Assembly (NCBI RefSeq): GCF_949987515.2
Contig: NC_082694.2
Coordinates: 65,036,080-65,100,079 of the forward strand
Direction of reading: 5' to 3'
From: Delphinus delphis
Lineage: Eukaryota > Chordata > Mammalia > Artiodactyla > Delphinidae
Length of the DNA: 64,000 bases
This document shows positions 1 through 11,760 of the stretch, piece after piece (within the stretch, counting starts at the first letter, position 1; each line of letters starts with the position of its first letter). The position numbers were made by a program, and so were the translations under genes. The notes beneath the pieces were generated by a model. That model was given only the letters and a program-made list of their open reading frames with translations. It was not told the origin of the DNA and did not search any database.

Positions 1-118
1 TAACCTTTTAATTTTGGAATAAGTTTAGATTTTCTGCAAAATTGTAAAGGTAATACAGAGTTTCTGTATATCTGTCGCCCAGCTTCCCCTAATAGTAACA
101 TCTTAAATTACCATGTTA

Positions 119-423
119 GGACTTCCCTGGTGGTGCAGTGGTTGAGAGTCCACCTTCCAATGCATGTGGAAATGGGTTCAATCCCTAGTCGGGGAACTAG
201 ATCCCACATGCATGCCGCAACTAAGAGTTCACATGCCACAACTAAGGAGCCCGCCGGCCGCAACTAAGGAGCACACATGCCACAACTAAGGAGCCAGTGA
301 GCCACAACTAAGAAGCACACATGCAGCAACTAAGGAGCACATGTGCCGCAACTAAGGAGCCTGCCTGCCACAAAAAAGACCCGGTACAACCAGAAAAAAA
401 AAAATTAAAAAAAAAGAAAAAAG
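119..423 (+). mobile_element. CHR-type SINE (long, tandem body)
   Basis: Head GGACTTCCCTGGTGGTGCAG, A-rich tail near 400-420. The 12-bp flanks ATTACCATGTTA (107-118) and ATTACCATGATA (424-435) form the target duplication. The body contains repeated units of the type CAACTAAGGAGC instead of the usual body. Confidence 0.9.
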
Positions 424-531
424 ATTACCATGATACATTTGTTAAAACTAAGAACAGAAATTGGTCGATACTATTAACTGAACTCTAGACTTCAATTTCA
501 CCAGTTTTTACCCAAATATCCTTTTTTTTTT

Positions 532-737
532 TTTTTTTTTTTTTTGCGGTACGTGGCCCTCTCACTGTTGTGTCCTCTCCCATTGTGGAGCACAGGCTCC
601 GGACGTGCAGGCTCAGCGGCCACGGCTCACGGGCCCAGCCGCTCCGCGGCATGTGGGATCCTCGCGGACCGGGGCATGAACCCGTGTCCCCTGCATCGGC
701 AGGCGGACTCTCAACCACTGCGCCACCAGGGAAGCCC
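532..737 (-). mobile_element. short GC-rich CHR SINE
   Basis: Poly(T) followed by GCGGTACGTGGCC and ending GCCACCAGGGAAGCCC: a complete antisense copy of the short whale-type SINE. It abuts the L1 relic that starts near 741. Confidence 0.92.
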
Positions 738-740
738 TAT

Positions 741-1300
741 TTGTAGACTTTTTGATGATAGCCATTCTGACTATCTGATAGCTATTCTGACCTGGTGTGA
801 GGTGATACCTTATTGTGGTTTTGATTTGCATTTCTCTAAATAATTAGCGGTATGAGCATCTTTTCATGTGCCTGTTGGCCATCTGTATGTCTGCTTTGGA
901 GAAATGTCTGTTTAGGTCTTCTGCCCATTTCTTGATTGGGTTGTTTGTTTTTTTGATATTGAGTTGTATGAGCTCTTTGTATATTTTGGAAATTAAGCCC
1001 TTGTTGGGCCCTTCGTTTGCAAATACTTTTTCTCATTTCATAGGTTGTCTGGATGTTTTGTTGATGGTTTCCTTTGCAGTGCAAAAGCTTTTAAGTTTGA
1101 TTAGGTCCCATTTGTTTAGTTTTGCTTTTATTTCTTTTGCCTTGAGAGACTGATCTAATAAAATATTGCTGCGATTTATGTCCAAGAATGTTTTGCTTAC
1201 GAGTTTTATGGTGTTAACTATAATTCGAAAAGATACATGCACCCCAATGTTTATAGCAGCACTAGTTACAGTAGCTAAGACATGTAAACAACTCAAATGC

Positions 1301-1346
<46 letters not shown>

Positions 1347-1800
1347 TGGAATATATTACTCAGCCATAAAAAAGAATGAAGTATTGCAGTTTGCAGCAAC
1401 ATGGATGGACGTAGAGAATGTTATTCTAAGTGAAGTCAGACATAGAAAGACAAATTTATATGATGTCATTAATATGTGGAACCTAAAAAGAAATACAAAT
1501 GAATCTATATACAAAGCAGGCAGACTCACAGACGTAAAAAACAAACTTATTACCAAAGGAGAAGTGGGGGAAGGGATAAATTAGGAGTATGGGATTAACA
1601 GATACAAACTACTATACATAAAGTAGACAAGCGACAAGGATTTACTGTAAAATACAGGGAACGATATTCAATATCTTATAGTAACCTATAATGGAAAATA
1701 ATCTGAAAAAAAGTATAACTGAATCACTTTGCTGCATACCTGAAACTAACACAATATTTTAAATCATCTATACTTCAATGCTAAATAAATAAACAAACAA
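741..1800 (+). mobile_element. L1 3' end with inverted 5' segment
   Basis: 741-1218 reads as antisense L1 ORF2 C-terminal sequence; 1219-1800 reads as sense L1 3' end, from the last part of ORF2 (AAAAGATACATGCACCCC) through the 3'UTR to an AAAC-rich tail. Opposite orientations meeting at one junction, with the inverted part lying upstream in L1 coordinates, is the pattern of a twin-primed insertion. A TG microsatellite sits inside the sense part. Confidence 0.8.
1303..1342 (+). repeat. (TG)n microsatellite
   Basis: About 20 uninterrupted TG units inside the L1 3' part, likely length-variable. Confidence 0.95.
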
Positions 1801-2079
1801 ACAAACTATAAGAAGTAGAAGCCAAGGAACTGACTGTTTAGTTACCTGGTCTCCATGTCTGCTTTGTGTAGAATTCTTTGACCCCTGAGGCTACTTTCTC
1901 AGCTGTTGGCCAGCCTATAAATGGGCTCTTCTTGGGTTTAGACCCCCATTCCTGTTCTAGTCAGCTGTGACCAGATTGGAAGGGTTATTTAATATTATGC
2001 CTTATATAACCGCACTTCGTACTACTTGTCTCTGCATTTGACTGTGGTGAAGCGGTAATACAGAATTAAGTAGGGGAGG

Positions 2080-2287
2080 GGGCTTCCCTGGTGGCGCAGT
2101 GGTTGGGAGTCCGCCTGCCGATGCAGGGGACACGGGTTCGTGCCTCGGTCCGGGAGGATCCCACGTGCTGCGGAGTGGCTGGGCCCATGAGCCATGGCTG
2201 TTGAGCCTGTGCGTCCGGAGCCTGTGCTCCGCAATGGGAGAGGCCATGACAGTGAGAGGCCCACATACTGCAAAAAAAAAAAAAAGA
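2080..2287 (+). mobile_element. short GC-rich CHR SINE
   Basis: Starts GGCTTCCCTGGTGGCGCAG, ends in about 13 A. Flanks AGTAGGGGA (near 2069) and GAGTAGGGGA (near 2290) look like the target duplication. Confidence 0.92.
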
Positions 2288-2289
2288 AG

Positions 2290-2560
2290 TGAGTAGGGGA
2301 GAAATAACTATGGATGGGGATTAGAAGAGACCTTTCTGTAGAGGTAGAAGTAAGTTGAAGTGCAGAATGCTGTGAAGTTCTTGGGGAGAGAGATTTCTAG
2401 TTAGAGAGAATACATGGCTGAAAATATAGTAGAGAACGTTGGAGAAGGAGGCTAGGGTTATATCATATAGACTCTTGGAGGGCTGGTAAAATGGTTTGGG
2501 TTTTATTCTAATTATAGTGGGAATACATGTGAAATGGCAGAGAGAACTCAAAAAATATTG
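2290..2560 (+). repeat. possible ancient interspersed repeat
   Basis: Phrases such as GGTTTGGGTTTTATTCTAATT resemble the diverged repeat at 42.2-43.9 kb. Family not assigned; weak. Confidence 0.3.
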
Positions 2561-2610
2561 ACCAAAAATTAAAATGTTTGTAATAAACATTGAATGAAGA
2601 GCCATGATTT

Positions 2611-2850
2611 AAATTTATTTATTTGTTTTTGGCTGCATTGGGTCTTTGTTGCTGCATGCGGGCTTTCTCTAGCTGTGGGGAGCGGGGTTCAGTAGTTGTG
2701 GCTTGCAGGCTTTCGAGTGCAGGCTCAGTAGTTGTGGCGCACGGGCTTAGTTGCTCAGCGGCGTGTGGGATCTTCCCGGACCAGGGCTCGAACCCGTGTC
2801 CCTTGCATTGGCAGGTGGATTCTTAACCACTGCACCACCAGGGAAGTCCC
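2611..2850 (-). mobile_element. CHR-type SINE
   Basis: Begins ATTTATTTGTTTTTGGCTGCATTGG and ends CACCAGGGAAGTCCC; antisense, with part of the body missing compared with the 330-bp form. Confidence 0.92.
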
Positions 2851-3599
2851 TCCCAGCATTTTTCCTTCTTCAGAACTCTTTAATCCCTCATTAGGCATTG
2901 TGTATATCCTCCTTGTTTTGTTTAGCTGTTTTCCCAACTAGATAAGCCTCTAGATGCAAGTGGCTGTCACCGATACCTTTTTGTAGTGTCTTATACACAC
3001 AGGGAGCTCAATAATTGCTTGCTAGTGAAAAACAGGATAAAAAGCTATATATGGCAATATCAGTAATGTTTTTTAAATAAATGTTTACATTTTATCCTTT
3101 CTCATTATAAATCTTAAGTTTAAAATCTGAAAATTTATATTCTTGTGGAAGATTTTGGTGTTTAATTTCATCAAGAAATGAAAGGTTGGAACTCTGAAAG
3201 GAAAAAAAGATTATTTTGTGTTGGTTTGTATAAATAGCAAGAATATGATCATAGGAATTAATATTGTGAGTATTTAGAAATGGGTATTTGATATATTTAA
3301 TTATTTATACTTCAAAACGGTTTCTCGAATACCTTATATTAATTTTAAATATATAGCCTTTATAGGTTTGACTTATACTTTCTAAATCTGGAATGTACTT
3401 GAGGAAAGCTTTGACTTCAGCTTGTTTGCACTGTTCATTAATGTTTTTTCTACTTTGAACTCTTATATAAAATTTTTAAAGCAAATTGAGAATTTGCTTC
3501 CTCAGTTGCCACTTTATCATTCTCCTATTTAGTGTTTAGTTGAGGGAGCACTAATCTTAGGAGAAATATTTATTAAAAGTAATTGAAATTATCTATATT
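2851..3599. other. unique A/T-rich intron
   Basis: No gene, RNA or recognisable transposon. A stretch around 2890-3030 is faintly like the 3' end of an ancient LINE or MIR, but I cannot support it. Confidence 0.6.
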
Positions 3600-3613
3600 A
3601 AGAGTCTACATGG

Positions 3614-3755
3614 AGGGAGTTACCTGGTGGTCCAGTGGTTATTGGTTGGGACTCAGTGCTTTCACTGCTGTGGCCCCGGGTTCAATCCCTGGTTGGGGAA
3701 CTAAGATGCTGCGTGGTGTGGCCAAAAAAAGAGAACAAAAGAGAAAGGAAAAAAA
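3614..3755 (+). mobile_element. short tRNA-derived SINE
   Basis: Degenerate head GTTACCTGGTGGTCCAGTGG, B-box-like GGGTTCAATCCC, then an A-rich tail. Flanks AAGAGTCTACATGG and AAGAGTCCAGATGG form a target duplication with two mismatches. Confidence 0.85.
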
Positions 3756-5077
3756 AAGAGTCCAGATGGTAGTTAAACTTAACCTTGTTCTCAATTTATG
3801 GGCCACTTAAAGAGAATGTGGTTTGCATGCACAATTCAACATTTTGGACGTTGTGGGTTCTTTTTTTAAATTGTCTCTTCATAATTTTAGTATGTGAGTA
3901 TATATGTTTAGTAATTTTTAGAAATGTGACCACTAATGCTAGGTCATTATAATGTATTTGTTTGACATTATTTTCAGCATCTTTAATTTCTGTTACATTT
4001 AAATGTGTTTTGGAGTATAGACTCGTTTCTCAGCTCATCATTGCATTGTACTTGCTTCCTTTCCTTTTCTTTCAGTCTCTCTAGAGACAGTTTGTTTCTA
4101 GAGACAGTTTGTTTCTAGGCAAAACCACTCTGTTTTTTAGTACTCAGCCCACATAGGGGGAGGGGAAGAAATGGAACTAGGGCACTATTGCCTTTTTCTA
4201 GATAACCAGTAAAGGATGTGTAAGCTAAGTGTTCTTTAAATCTAGGTGGCATCTCCTGTATGTCTATGTGGTAGGGCATGGGTTTAGGTGTTTCGGCTTT
4301 CCCTGAACTGACCCGATAAAACCCTATTGTATATGCATTAACTGCTGACTCCTCTCTCTGTCACACAGATCTGGACACGAGAATTTTCCTCAAACACCAG
4401 CTTTGTCTGGGTAAAGGAGCGTTGTCCCAGGGGAATGCATAATTTAGGAGTCCTTATACTTGCCAAATGTGTTGGTGTTTATTTTTTTACATTAGTTTTA
4501 CTTTCCTACTGCAGACTGTTTAAATGGGAGAAACCTTATGTTTTTATGGTGTTCCTATTCTGGCTTAAGAAAAATCAATGTACCCCTTGGTACTTTTATG
4601 ATTTCACTACCTACTTCTATTACTCATGACCATTGTTTTATTTTCCTCTGTGGCATGTGGTTATAAACACAAGATTGAGTTGATTTAGATTTTGGTATTC
4701 TGTATCTGTCCATAGATTTTTTTTATAAGTTTGCTGGTGTTTTGTAGTTTGAAATGCTGGATTTCTAGAGATGTTGAAGCCATGAGAAAACAAACGTGTA
4801 TGCATGTGCATGTGTTTTAACTTTTACTTAGAAGCCAATTTGAGTCATTAGAAAGGTACATAACACTTTTAATATCCATTACACAAATTATCTTGTTAGG
4901 TACATGTCATGTTTTTTTTAACAATCATGTTTTGAATATGAAAACTGAAAGTATGGTTTTCTAACCAATATTATGTTAATTGAAATTAATTTTCACATAG
5001 TTAAATTGTTAACTGCAAATGATGTGGTACACTGACCTTGCTTCTTTGTTGAGTGTCAGGTAAAAACTTGGTGAGTA
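3756..5077. other. unique intron with a 17-bp tandem duplication
   Basis: No gene or transposon recognised. At 4081-4114 the unit CTAGAGACAGTTTGTTT occurs twice without a mismatch. Confidence 0.6.
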
Positions 5078-5205
5078 GGGACTTTCCCGGCAGTCCAGTG
5101 GTTAAGACTTCACGCTTCCACTCTTGGGGGGGCATGGGTTCAATCCCTGGTCAGGGAACGAAGATCCTGCATGACGTGCGGTACGGCAGACAAACAAAAA
5201 CCAAC
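5078..5205 (+). mobile_element. short tRNA-derived SINE
   Basis: GGGACTTTCCCGGCAGTCCAG head, GGGTTCAATCCCTGG B-box region, and a tail rich in CAAACAAAAACC. Diverged. Confidence 0.85.
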
Positions 5206-6065
5206 GAAGTGAATAAATAAATTGCCCTTATTTAGTGTTACGGAGCAAGGTAGTATATTTTATGGCTCTCCATGATATTAAGCAGGTACAAAAGATTGGA
5301 GGTAGAGGGAGAGAATAATTGGCACTTTCTGATTTACTGACTTTTAATTTTTATCATACTATGAATGAAGATTTGTCTAAATTGTCTTTGTTTTATTGAG
5401 GTAAAGTTCAGATAATATAAAATTAACCATTTTAAAATGTATATTTCATTGGCATTTAATGCATTCATGATGTTGTGCAACTATCACCTATATCGAGTTC
5501 CAGAACATCCTCGTAATCCCAAAAGAAAATGCCATACCTATTAAGCAATTACTCCCATTCCTGCCTACCTTCAATCACTGTCAGCCACCAATCTGCTCTC
5601 TGTCTCTATCTCTTTGGGGTATTTCATATAAATTGAACCATACAATTTGTGACCTTTTGTGTCTGGTGTTTTCATGGTTCATCCACTCTATAGCATGTAT
5701 TGGTACATGATTCTTTTTTATGGTGAAATGATATTCTATTGTATGTATATCACACCTTGCTTATCCATTCATTCATTGATAGACATTTGAATTGTTTCCA
5801 TCTTTTGGCATTTGTGAATAGTGCTGCTATGACCATTTATGCACAGCTATTTGTTTGAATACCTGTTTACAGTGCTTTTGCGTTTTTACCTAGGAGTGGA
5901 ATTGCTGGGTCATATGGTAGATCTATGTTTAATTTCTTTAGGAAATGGCAAAATGCTTTCCACAGTGGCTGCACCATTTTACAGCCCCAACAACATATGA
6001 AGATTCTAGTTTCTCCACATCTTCTTTGATCACTTGTTATTTTCTTCTTTTTATTTTATTCATTT

Positions 6066-6389
6066 TTAAAAATAAATTTATTTATTTTTGGCAGCCTTGG
6101 GTCTTCGTTGCTGCGCGCGGGCTTTCTCTAGTTGCAGCGATGGGGAGCTACTCTTCATTGTGGCCTGTGGGCTTCTCATTGCAGTGGCTTCTCTTGTTGC
6201 GGAGCACGGGCTCTAGGTGCGCGGGCTTCAGTAGTTGTGGCTCGCGGGCTCTAGAGCGCAGGCTCAGTAGTTGTGGCACACGAGCTTAGTTGCTCTGCGG
6301 CATGTGAGATCTTCCCGGACTAGGACTCCAACCCGTGTCCCCTGCATTGGCAGGCAGATTGTTAACCACTGTGCCACCAGGGAAGTCCC
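6066..6389 (-). mobile_element. CHR-type SINE (long form)
   Basis: ATTTATTTATTTTTGGCAGCC start and CACCAGGGAAGTCCCC end, inserted in the old L1. Confidence 0.93.
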
Positions 6390-6708
6390 CTTTTAATTTT
6401 TTTAAATAGCCATTTTAATGAGTGTGAAGTGGTATCTCACTGTGGTTTGACTTATGTTTCCAGATCACAAATGATGTTGAGCATCTTTTTATGTGCTTAT
6501 TGGCCGTTTGTATATCGTCTTTGGAGAAATGTTTTTTCAGGTCTTGCATGTTTTCAAAATTGGGTTGTTTGTCTTTTTATTGTTGAATTCTTTATGTATT
6601 TTAGCTATTAATTCTTTGTCAGATACACGACTTCCAAATATTTTCTCCCATTCTGTAGGTTGTATTTTCACATTCTTGACAATATCTTTTCATGTACATA
6701 AGTTTTTA

Positions 6709-6870
6709 AAAATTTATTTATTTATTTATTTGGTTGTGTTGGGTCTTAGTTGCAGTACGTGAACTTCTAGTTGTGGTATGTGGGATCTAGTTCCCTGACC
6801 AGGGATCGAACCCAGTCCCCCTGCATTGGGAGCGTGGAGTCTTAGCCACTGGACCACCAGGGAAGTCCCC
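6709..6870 (-). mobile_element. short tRNA-derived SINE
   Basis: TTATTTGGTTGTGTTGGGTC to CACCAGGGAAGTCCC, antisense. Flanks of the type AAGTTTTTAA on both sides. Confidence 0.88.
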
Positions 6871-6939
6871 CCCAAAAGTTTTTAATTTTGATAAATTCAT
6901 GATAAAGAATCCACATTAAAACCATCAGGGCTAATAAAG

Positions 6940-7030
6940 GATACAAGAGCAAGAAGCAAAAAGCAACCTGCAACTAACACAACATTGTTAATGAACTATA
7001 CTGCAATATAAAATAAAAATTAAAAAAAAG
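6940..7030 (+). mobile_element. short L1 3' end
   Basis: CAACTAACACAACATTGTTAATG and AACTATACTGCAATATAAAA plus an A-rich tail match the last bases of L1 3'UTRs; strongly 5'-truncated. Confidence 0.6.
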
Positions 7031-7137
7031 AAACAACAAACAGTTGTATTTCTATTTATTAACAATGAACAATCCAAAAAGGAAATTAAGAAAACAATTT
7101 CATTCATGATAGAATCAAAATGAATACTTAGCAGTAA

Positions 7138-7690
7138 TTTTTTAAATTGAAGTATAGTTGATTTACAATGTTGTGTTAATTTCTGATGTACAGCAGAGTG
7201 ATTCAGTTATGCATATATATATTCTTTTTCATATTCTTTTCCATTGTGGTTTATCACAGGATATTGAATATAGTTCCCTGTGCTACACAGTAGGACCTTG
7301 TTGTTTATCTGTTCTATATATAATAGTTTGCATCTGCTAATGCAAACTCCCAGTCCATCCTTTTCCCACCCCGTCTGTTCTCTGTGTCTGTGAGTCTGTT
7401 TCTGTTTCATAGATAAGTTTGTGTCATATTTTAGATTCCACATATAAGTGATATATGTGCTATTTGTCTTTCTCTGTCTGATTTACTTCACTTAGTATGC
7501 TAATCTTCAGGTCCATTCATGTTGCTGCAAATGGCATTATTTCATTCTTTTTTATGGCTGAGTAGTATTCCATTGTATATATGTACCACATCTTCTTTAT
7601 CCATTCATCTGTTGATGGACATTTAGGTTGTTTCCATGTTTTGGTTATTGTGAATAGTGCTGCAGTGAACATTGGGGTGCATGTAATTAA
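7138..7690 (-). mobile_element. L1 3' end, antisense
   Basis: Starts AAATTGAAGTATAGTTGATT, the antisense L1 3' terminus, and runs to GTGAACATTGGGGTGCATG within ORF2. 5'-truncated; open frames here are antisense shadows. Confidence 0.88.
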
Positions 7691-9857
7691 GAAGCGTTTG
7701 GTTGTGCGTCTACAGTGTTTTTTTTACTTGATCCTGATGAGCATGATAGCACATTCTGAGTGTGACTGAGGATTATACTGTTTGGTCAAGAAGGGTGTTA
7801 ACAGACAGATTCCCTAAGACTCATTAGGAAACCAGGCTATATAACAGTGTCTGGCATTGAGTGGGTATGTAATAAATGTTTGGTTAAATGGATGAATCAG
7901 TAAAAACAAACTTAACTATAAAACTGCTTGAGCAGTGGTCTAAAATATGAAAGAGGCTGGGATCAGCTAAAGTAATGTTAACTCTTTAAAACAAACTACA
8001 TTTTCAAGTACAGTAATAGGACTAATATACTGAATGTAAAAATGTTGTGAGGGCCCAGGAAGAGAATTGTTCCTTCTGTTGAAAATTATGAAAAAGAAAA
8101 ACAAACTTGTATTATTTTTATTACAAAGGGAATTCAGGTATGTTAAAGAAAATTAAGAAAATATAAATATGAAGCAGAAGTAAATAACCTGTCATCCTAA
8201 AAGAACCTTTCTTAGCTTTTTTCTATGCCTGTATATAAAAATGGGATCATTTAAGTTTTTATATATATATAAATTTTATATATATTTCATATATATATAT
8301 ATATATATGGCTTTGTATCCTGCTGTATTCCCTTAACCATAAGTCTAACATGTACAAAACTTTCTGTTGAAATATTGGGTATTAGGAATCCTGCCAGAAA
8401 GTTTCCTGTGTAATTAGTACAGTTTTAAATGGCTAACTGGATGTAATAACTAGCTTTTCCATATATAAAAGATAGATGGTATTGAATTGTTTGTAACATT
8501 TATGTAAAGTAAACATTATTAGTAAATATTAATAAAAGTATGTCGTGTATGTAAGAGCAAATCAAATTGTTCAGTATTTTACATTTTTTAGTACTTTATG
8601 AACTCATATTTTTCCATTTTTTAGTTTAAAATTTTGTTATTATGAATATACTGTACTAAACTGAACCAGGACTCTAGTATATTCTAGATTATGAGAAAGG
8701 GTTAAAAACTTGGAATGGAAATGTCCTGTTTAGGGAGAAAATGTATTTACTATCTAAAATTCTATCTATTATGGACAGTGACAATAAAATTAGGATGAAA
8801 ACAAAAAGCACAAATAGAGATTAAATTATGAAACAAAACAGTTTATATGTCAGTAATTTGGGGGGAAGCATGGAGTTTGGAATGTAAGAATATGAAGTTG
8901 AGGGTAGTTTTGTAATCAAGAAGATAAAAAGTGAAAGAGGAGGAGGCCTCCTTTGTAATTAATCTGAGGCACTTGGAGGATTTATCATGCTACGATTGGT
9001 CCCTAACAGAGCAGAAACAAATAACTGGAAGGTTTGCTACCAGAAGATGGAAATCTGCTGATACCGATAAGGTAGCAGGCAGTGCAAGATTCAGAGACTT
9101 CCAGGTCAGGAGATCAGCATGAGAGTTCCTGAGCAGAGTTGGTGATTCCAGGGTAGAAGCTGTATGCAGTCAGCCCTGCTTGGGTGTAGGCAGCCCTGGG
9201 ACCCTTGGTGTTAACTGAAGCCAGGCAGAGCTCAGGTCTGCAGATGCATCCTATTGCCAAGTGAGGCAGAATCAGGTACTTCACAAGATGAGATACCTGG
9301 AACTGTTTAAATGAGGTGAGATGGTTTCATGGGTTGGCTGGGGGGGGAAGATATTTAAGGATTATAGGAAGAAATAGAATAATCTTCAATGAAGTGCTTT
9401 TATTTGCCAGATTTAGGCTTGTTACTTTCCTGTATACTCTGATTCAGTCTTTTTGAGTTAGGCTTTGTTGTGCGGGGTGTCTGAATTTTTATTAAGTACA
9501 TCAGCAGTTCTCTTGAATGTGGCTCTTGGACCAGAGATTGAGACACAGAGGCAGGAGTCTTGACTGTTGACTGGCACTTGTGAGTTTGATTCCTATTACC
9601 TTATCATCCTGGTCAATCCCTCATTGTTCTGAGGCCTCAGATGGCTCTCCAAGATAATACTTGAGAACAGAGGTCAGAACAGTAATTTCATAATAACTGT
9701 TTTCAGAACATACATAAACAGCAAATCAAAAATTTAAAACCCTCTGCTAAACATTAACAGATTAAAAACCCATTAAGTTTTATTAAGAAATTATATTTTT
9801 ATTAGAAATAATTACTATTGATTGCCAAATGATTGGGACCTGTTATATTAACATTTT
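7691..9857. other. unique intron with a TA-rich microsatellite
   Basis: A MIR-like 3' tail may lie at 7845-7905 (CAGTGTCTGGCATTGAGTGG, AATAAATG). The TA-rich stretch at 8258-8309 is simple sequence. The 63-codon frame near 8931 has no recognisable similarity or splice context and I do not call it. Nothing else seen. Confidence 0.55.
8258..8309. repeat. TA-rich simple repeat
   Basis: Two runs of alternating TA (ATATATATATAAATTTTATA and ATATATATATATATATATAT). Confidence 0.95.
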
Positions 9858-10200
9858 AAAAAATATTTATTTCTTTTTGTTTTTGACTGCATTGGGTCTT
9901 CATTGCTGCACGTGGGCTTTCTGTAGTTGCTGTGAGCAGGGGCTACTCTTTGTTGCGGTGTGCGGGCTTCTCATTGTGGTGGCTTCTCTTGTTGCGGAGC
10001 ATGGGCTCTAGGCATGAGGACTTCAGTAGCTGTGGCATGCGGGCTCAGTAGTTGTGGCTCGTGAGCTCTAGAGTGCAGACTCAGTGTGGCTCATGGCTTA
10101 GTTGCTCCGCGGCATGTGGGATCTTCCCGGACCAGGGCTCGAACCTGTGTCCCCTACATTGGCAGGTGGATTCTTAACCACTGCGCCACCAGGGAAACCC
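9858..10200 (-). mobile_element. CHR-type SINE (long form)
   Basis: Full antisense copy. Flanks ATATTAACATTTT (9845-9857) and ATATTAATATTTT (10201-10213) form a 13-bp target duplication with one mismatch. Confidence 0.95.
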
Positions 10201-10372
10201 ATATTAATATTTTTTACGTAGCAGTTTCATTTAATGAAATCATGCTGATAACTGTAAAACAATTTAGTATTCATTATTTTTCTTCTTCCTTTATAGAATG
10301 AAGTCCTGCATTATCCTATATTTATACAAAGCTTTTTTCCAATTATAAAAATACTTAGTTACTGAAGAAAAA

Positions 10373-10710
10373 GGTACTTCCCTGGTGGCGTAGTGGTTAG
10401 GAATCTGCCTGCCAATGAAGCGTACACGGGTTTGATCCCTGGTCTGGGAAGATCCCACATGCTGTGGAGCAACTAAGCCCATGTGCCCCAACTACTGAGC
10501 CTGTGCTCTAGAGCCCACGAGCCACAGTTACAGAGCCCATGTGCCACAACTACTGAAGCCCACGCACCTAGAGCCAGTGCTTTGCAACAAGAGAAGCCAC
10601 CACAGTGAGAAGCCCGCAAATCGCAACGAAGAGTAGCCCCCACTGGCTGCAACTAGAGAAAGCCCATGCCCAGCAACGAAGACCCAACGCAGCCAAAAAA
10701 TAAATAAATT
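10373..10710 (+). mobile_element. CHR-type SINE (long form)
   Basis: GGTACTTCCCTGGTGGCGTAG head and CGCAGCCAAAAAATAAATAAA tail. It gives a sense copy of the approximately 330-bp form. Confidence 0.94.
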
Positions 10711-11469
10711 ACTTACTTAAAAGAAAATAAAGTTTAAAAAAAGAACCAAACCTTTAAAAAAGAAAAAGTTAGAATGTATAGAGATGACCAAAGTAAGTAA
10801 CCATAATTTGACACCCAGAAATAACTGCTGACAGAATATTGGTTTTATAGCATTTACATGTGGCAGCATTTACTAAGTTAGGTTGTTTTGCATAAATGTA
10901 ATATTCTTTCCAAAGATTTTAAACTTAAATCTTTAATAAATTTTAGCTAAAACAATATAAGTGAGATTCTTGAAATGCATGTAGAGCTAGCAACAAGTGG
11001 TTTAGCTTTCTTTGGGATATGAATATTAGGCCTAGTTGTTGCTGCTGCTGCTGTTGTTGGATTTTTTAAAAGTTGAAGTGTAGTTGATTTACAATATTGT
11101 GTTAGTTTTAATGGCAAACAGTTATGAGAGAAGAAGGTTGTAAATATCATCCATTATTCAAAAGAAGGGTGTTTGTTTTGAACTGTAAAGATAATCACCA
11201 AATAACCAGTAGCAGTAACTACCACTGTCTGGTGACCAGCAAGTTTGTATTAAAATAAGTCTGCATTTAAGCAAGAGGGTACACAGAGCATAGATACTCT
11301 GTATAAACTGGGAATGAAGGGATGGTATTAGGAAAGAGGAGCTAACTGCATGTGGAGTTTGGAGATTTTCTTTATTTTCTCACTTTTTAAATAAGATTGG
11401 GCCAGTTGAGCTAGTGTTTGTTTAGTACTTTAGGAAAGGGTTAAAAGAGTTGGTTTTAAGGAAACATAT
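10711..11469. other. unique intron
   Basis: No gene. A 3'-terminal L1-like scrap (AAAGTTGAAGTGTAGTTGATT, near 11070) and a short GCT-rich run (11037-11060) are the only landmarks. Confidence 0.55.
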
Positions 11470-11760
11470 GTTTTTATATGTGTTATTCCAGTTAATTTTA
11501 AACCACCCCATGTAAGGCAAGTGTTTTATCCTCATTTTTATGGAAGAGGAAACAAGAGAAATCCCTGCCGGTACAGTGGTTAGGACTCCGCACTTCCACT
11601 GCAGGGGGCACGGGTTCCATCCCTGGTTGGGGAACTAAGATCTCGCATGTGTGCAGCGTGGCTGATTAAAGAAAAAAAAAGTGGAAACAAAGTCAGAAAG
11701 TTTTTTGTTCAAGTCACACACTCAGGTATTTCTGGCTTTGTCTCCATTTCTTTCCCTCAT
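11470..11760 (-). mobile_element. MIR-like SINE relic, split by a younger SINE
   Basis: CCTCATTTTTATGGAAGAGG and AAGTCACACACTCAGGTA fit the antisense MIR core (ATTTTACAGATGAGGAAAC... CAAGGTCACACAGCT) with considerable decay. The younger SINE at 11556-11680 interrupts it. Confidence 0.5.
11556..11680 (+). mobile_element. short tRNA-derived SINE
   Basis: AAATCCCTGCCGGTACAGTGG head and GCAGCGTGGCTGATTAAAG tail. Flanks GGAAACAA at 11549-11556 and about 11682-11689 are the likely target duplication. Confidence 0.85.

Larger units (their letters stand above)
5395..6905 (-). mobile_element. old L1 fragment, antisense, with two SINE insertions
   Basis: Antisense L1 3'UTR and ORF2 C-terminal sequence: the 'wooden' L1 phrases CATTTGTGAATAGTGCTGCTATG, GGGTCATATGGTAGATC and TGTTGAGCATCTTTTTATGTG appear in the expected order. 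It is more diverged than the L1s at 30.8 and 47.4 kb. SINEs at 6066-6389 and 6709-6870 split it into three blocks. Confidence 0.8.

Noticed and set aside
240..400. Regularly repeated units reminiscent of a CRISPR array
   Set aside because: Units are short, degenerate and without spacers; they are a tandem SINE body in a mammalian intron.
2081..2285. tRNA gene calls suggested by A-box/B-box-like GGGTTCG...CCC in the SINE heads
   Set aside because: SINE heads derive from a tRNA but no complete cloverleaf or anticodon arm is preserved, and the copies are flanked by target duplications.
2099..2296. Frames of 60-120 codons at each SINE (with words like PPADAGDTGSCPGPG or CHQGSP)
   Set aside because: They are translations of the SINE itself in several frames, recurring at every copy; no host gene.
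8931..9122. 63-codon open frame in less A/T-rich DNA
   Set aside because: No similarity recognised and no consensus splice sites around it.
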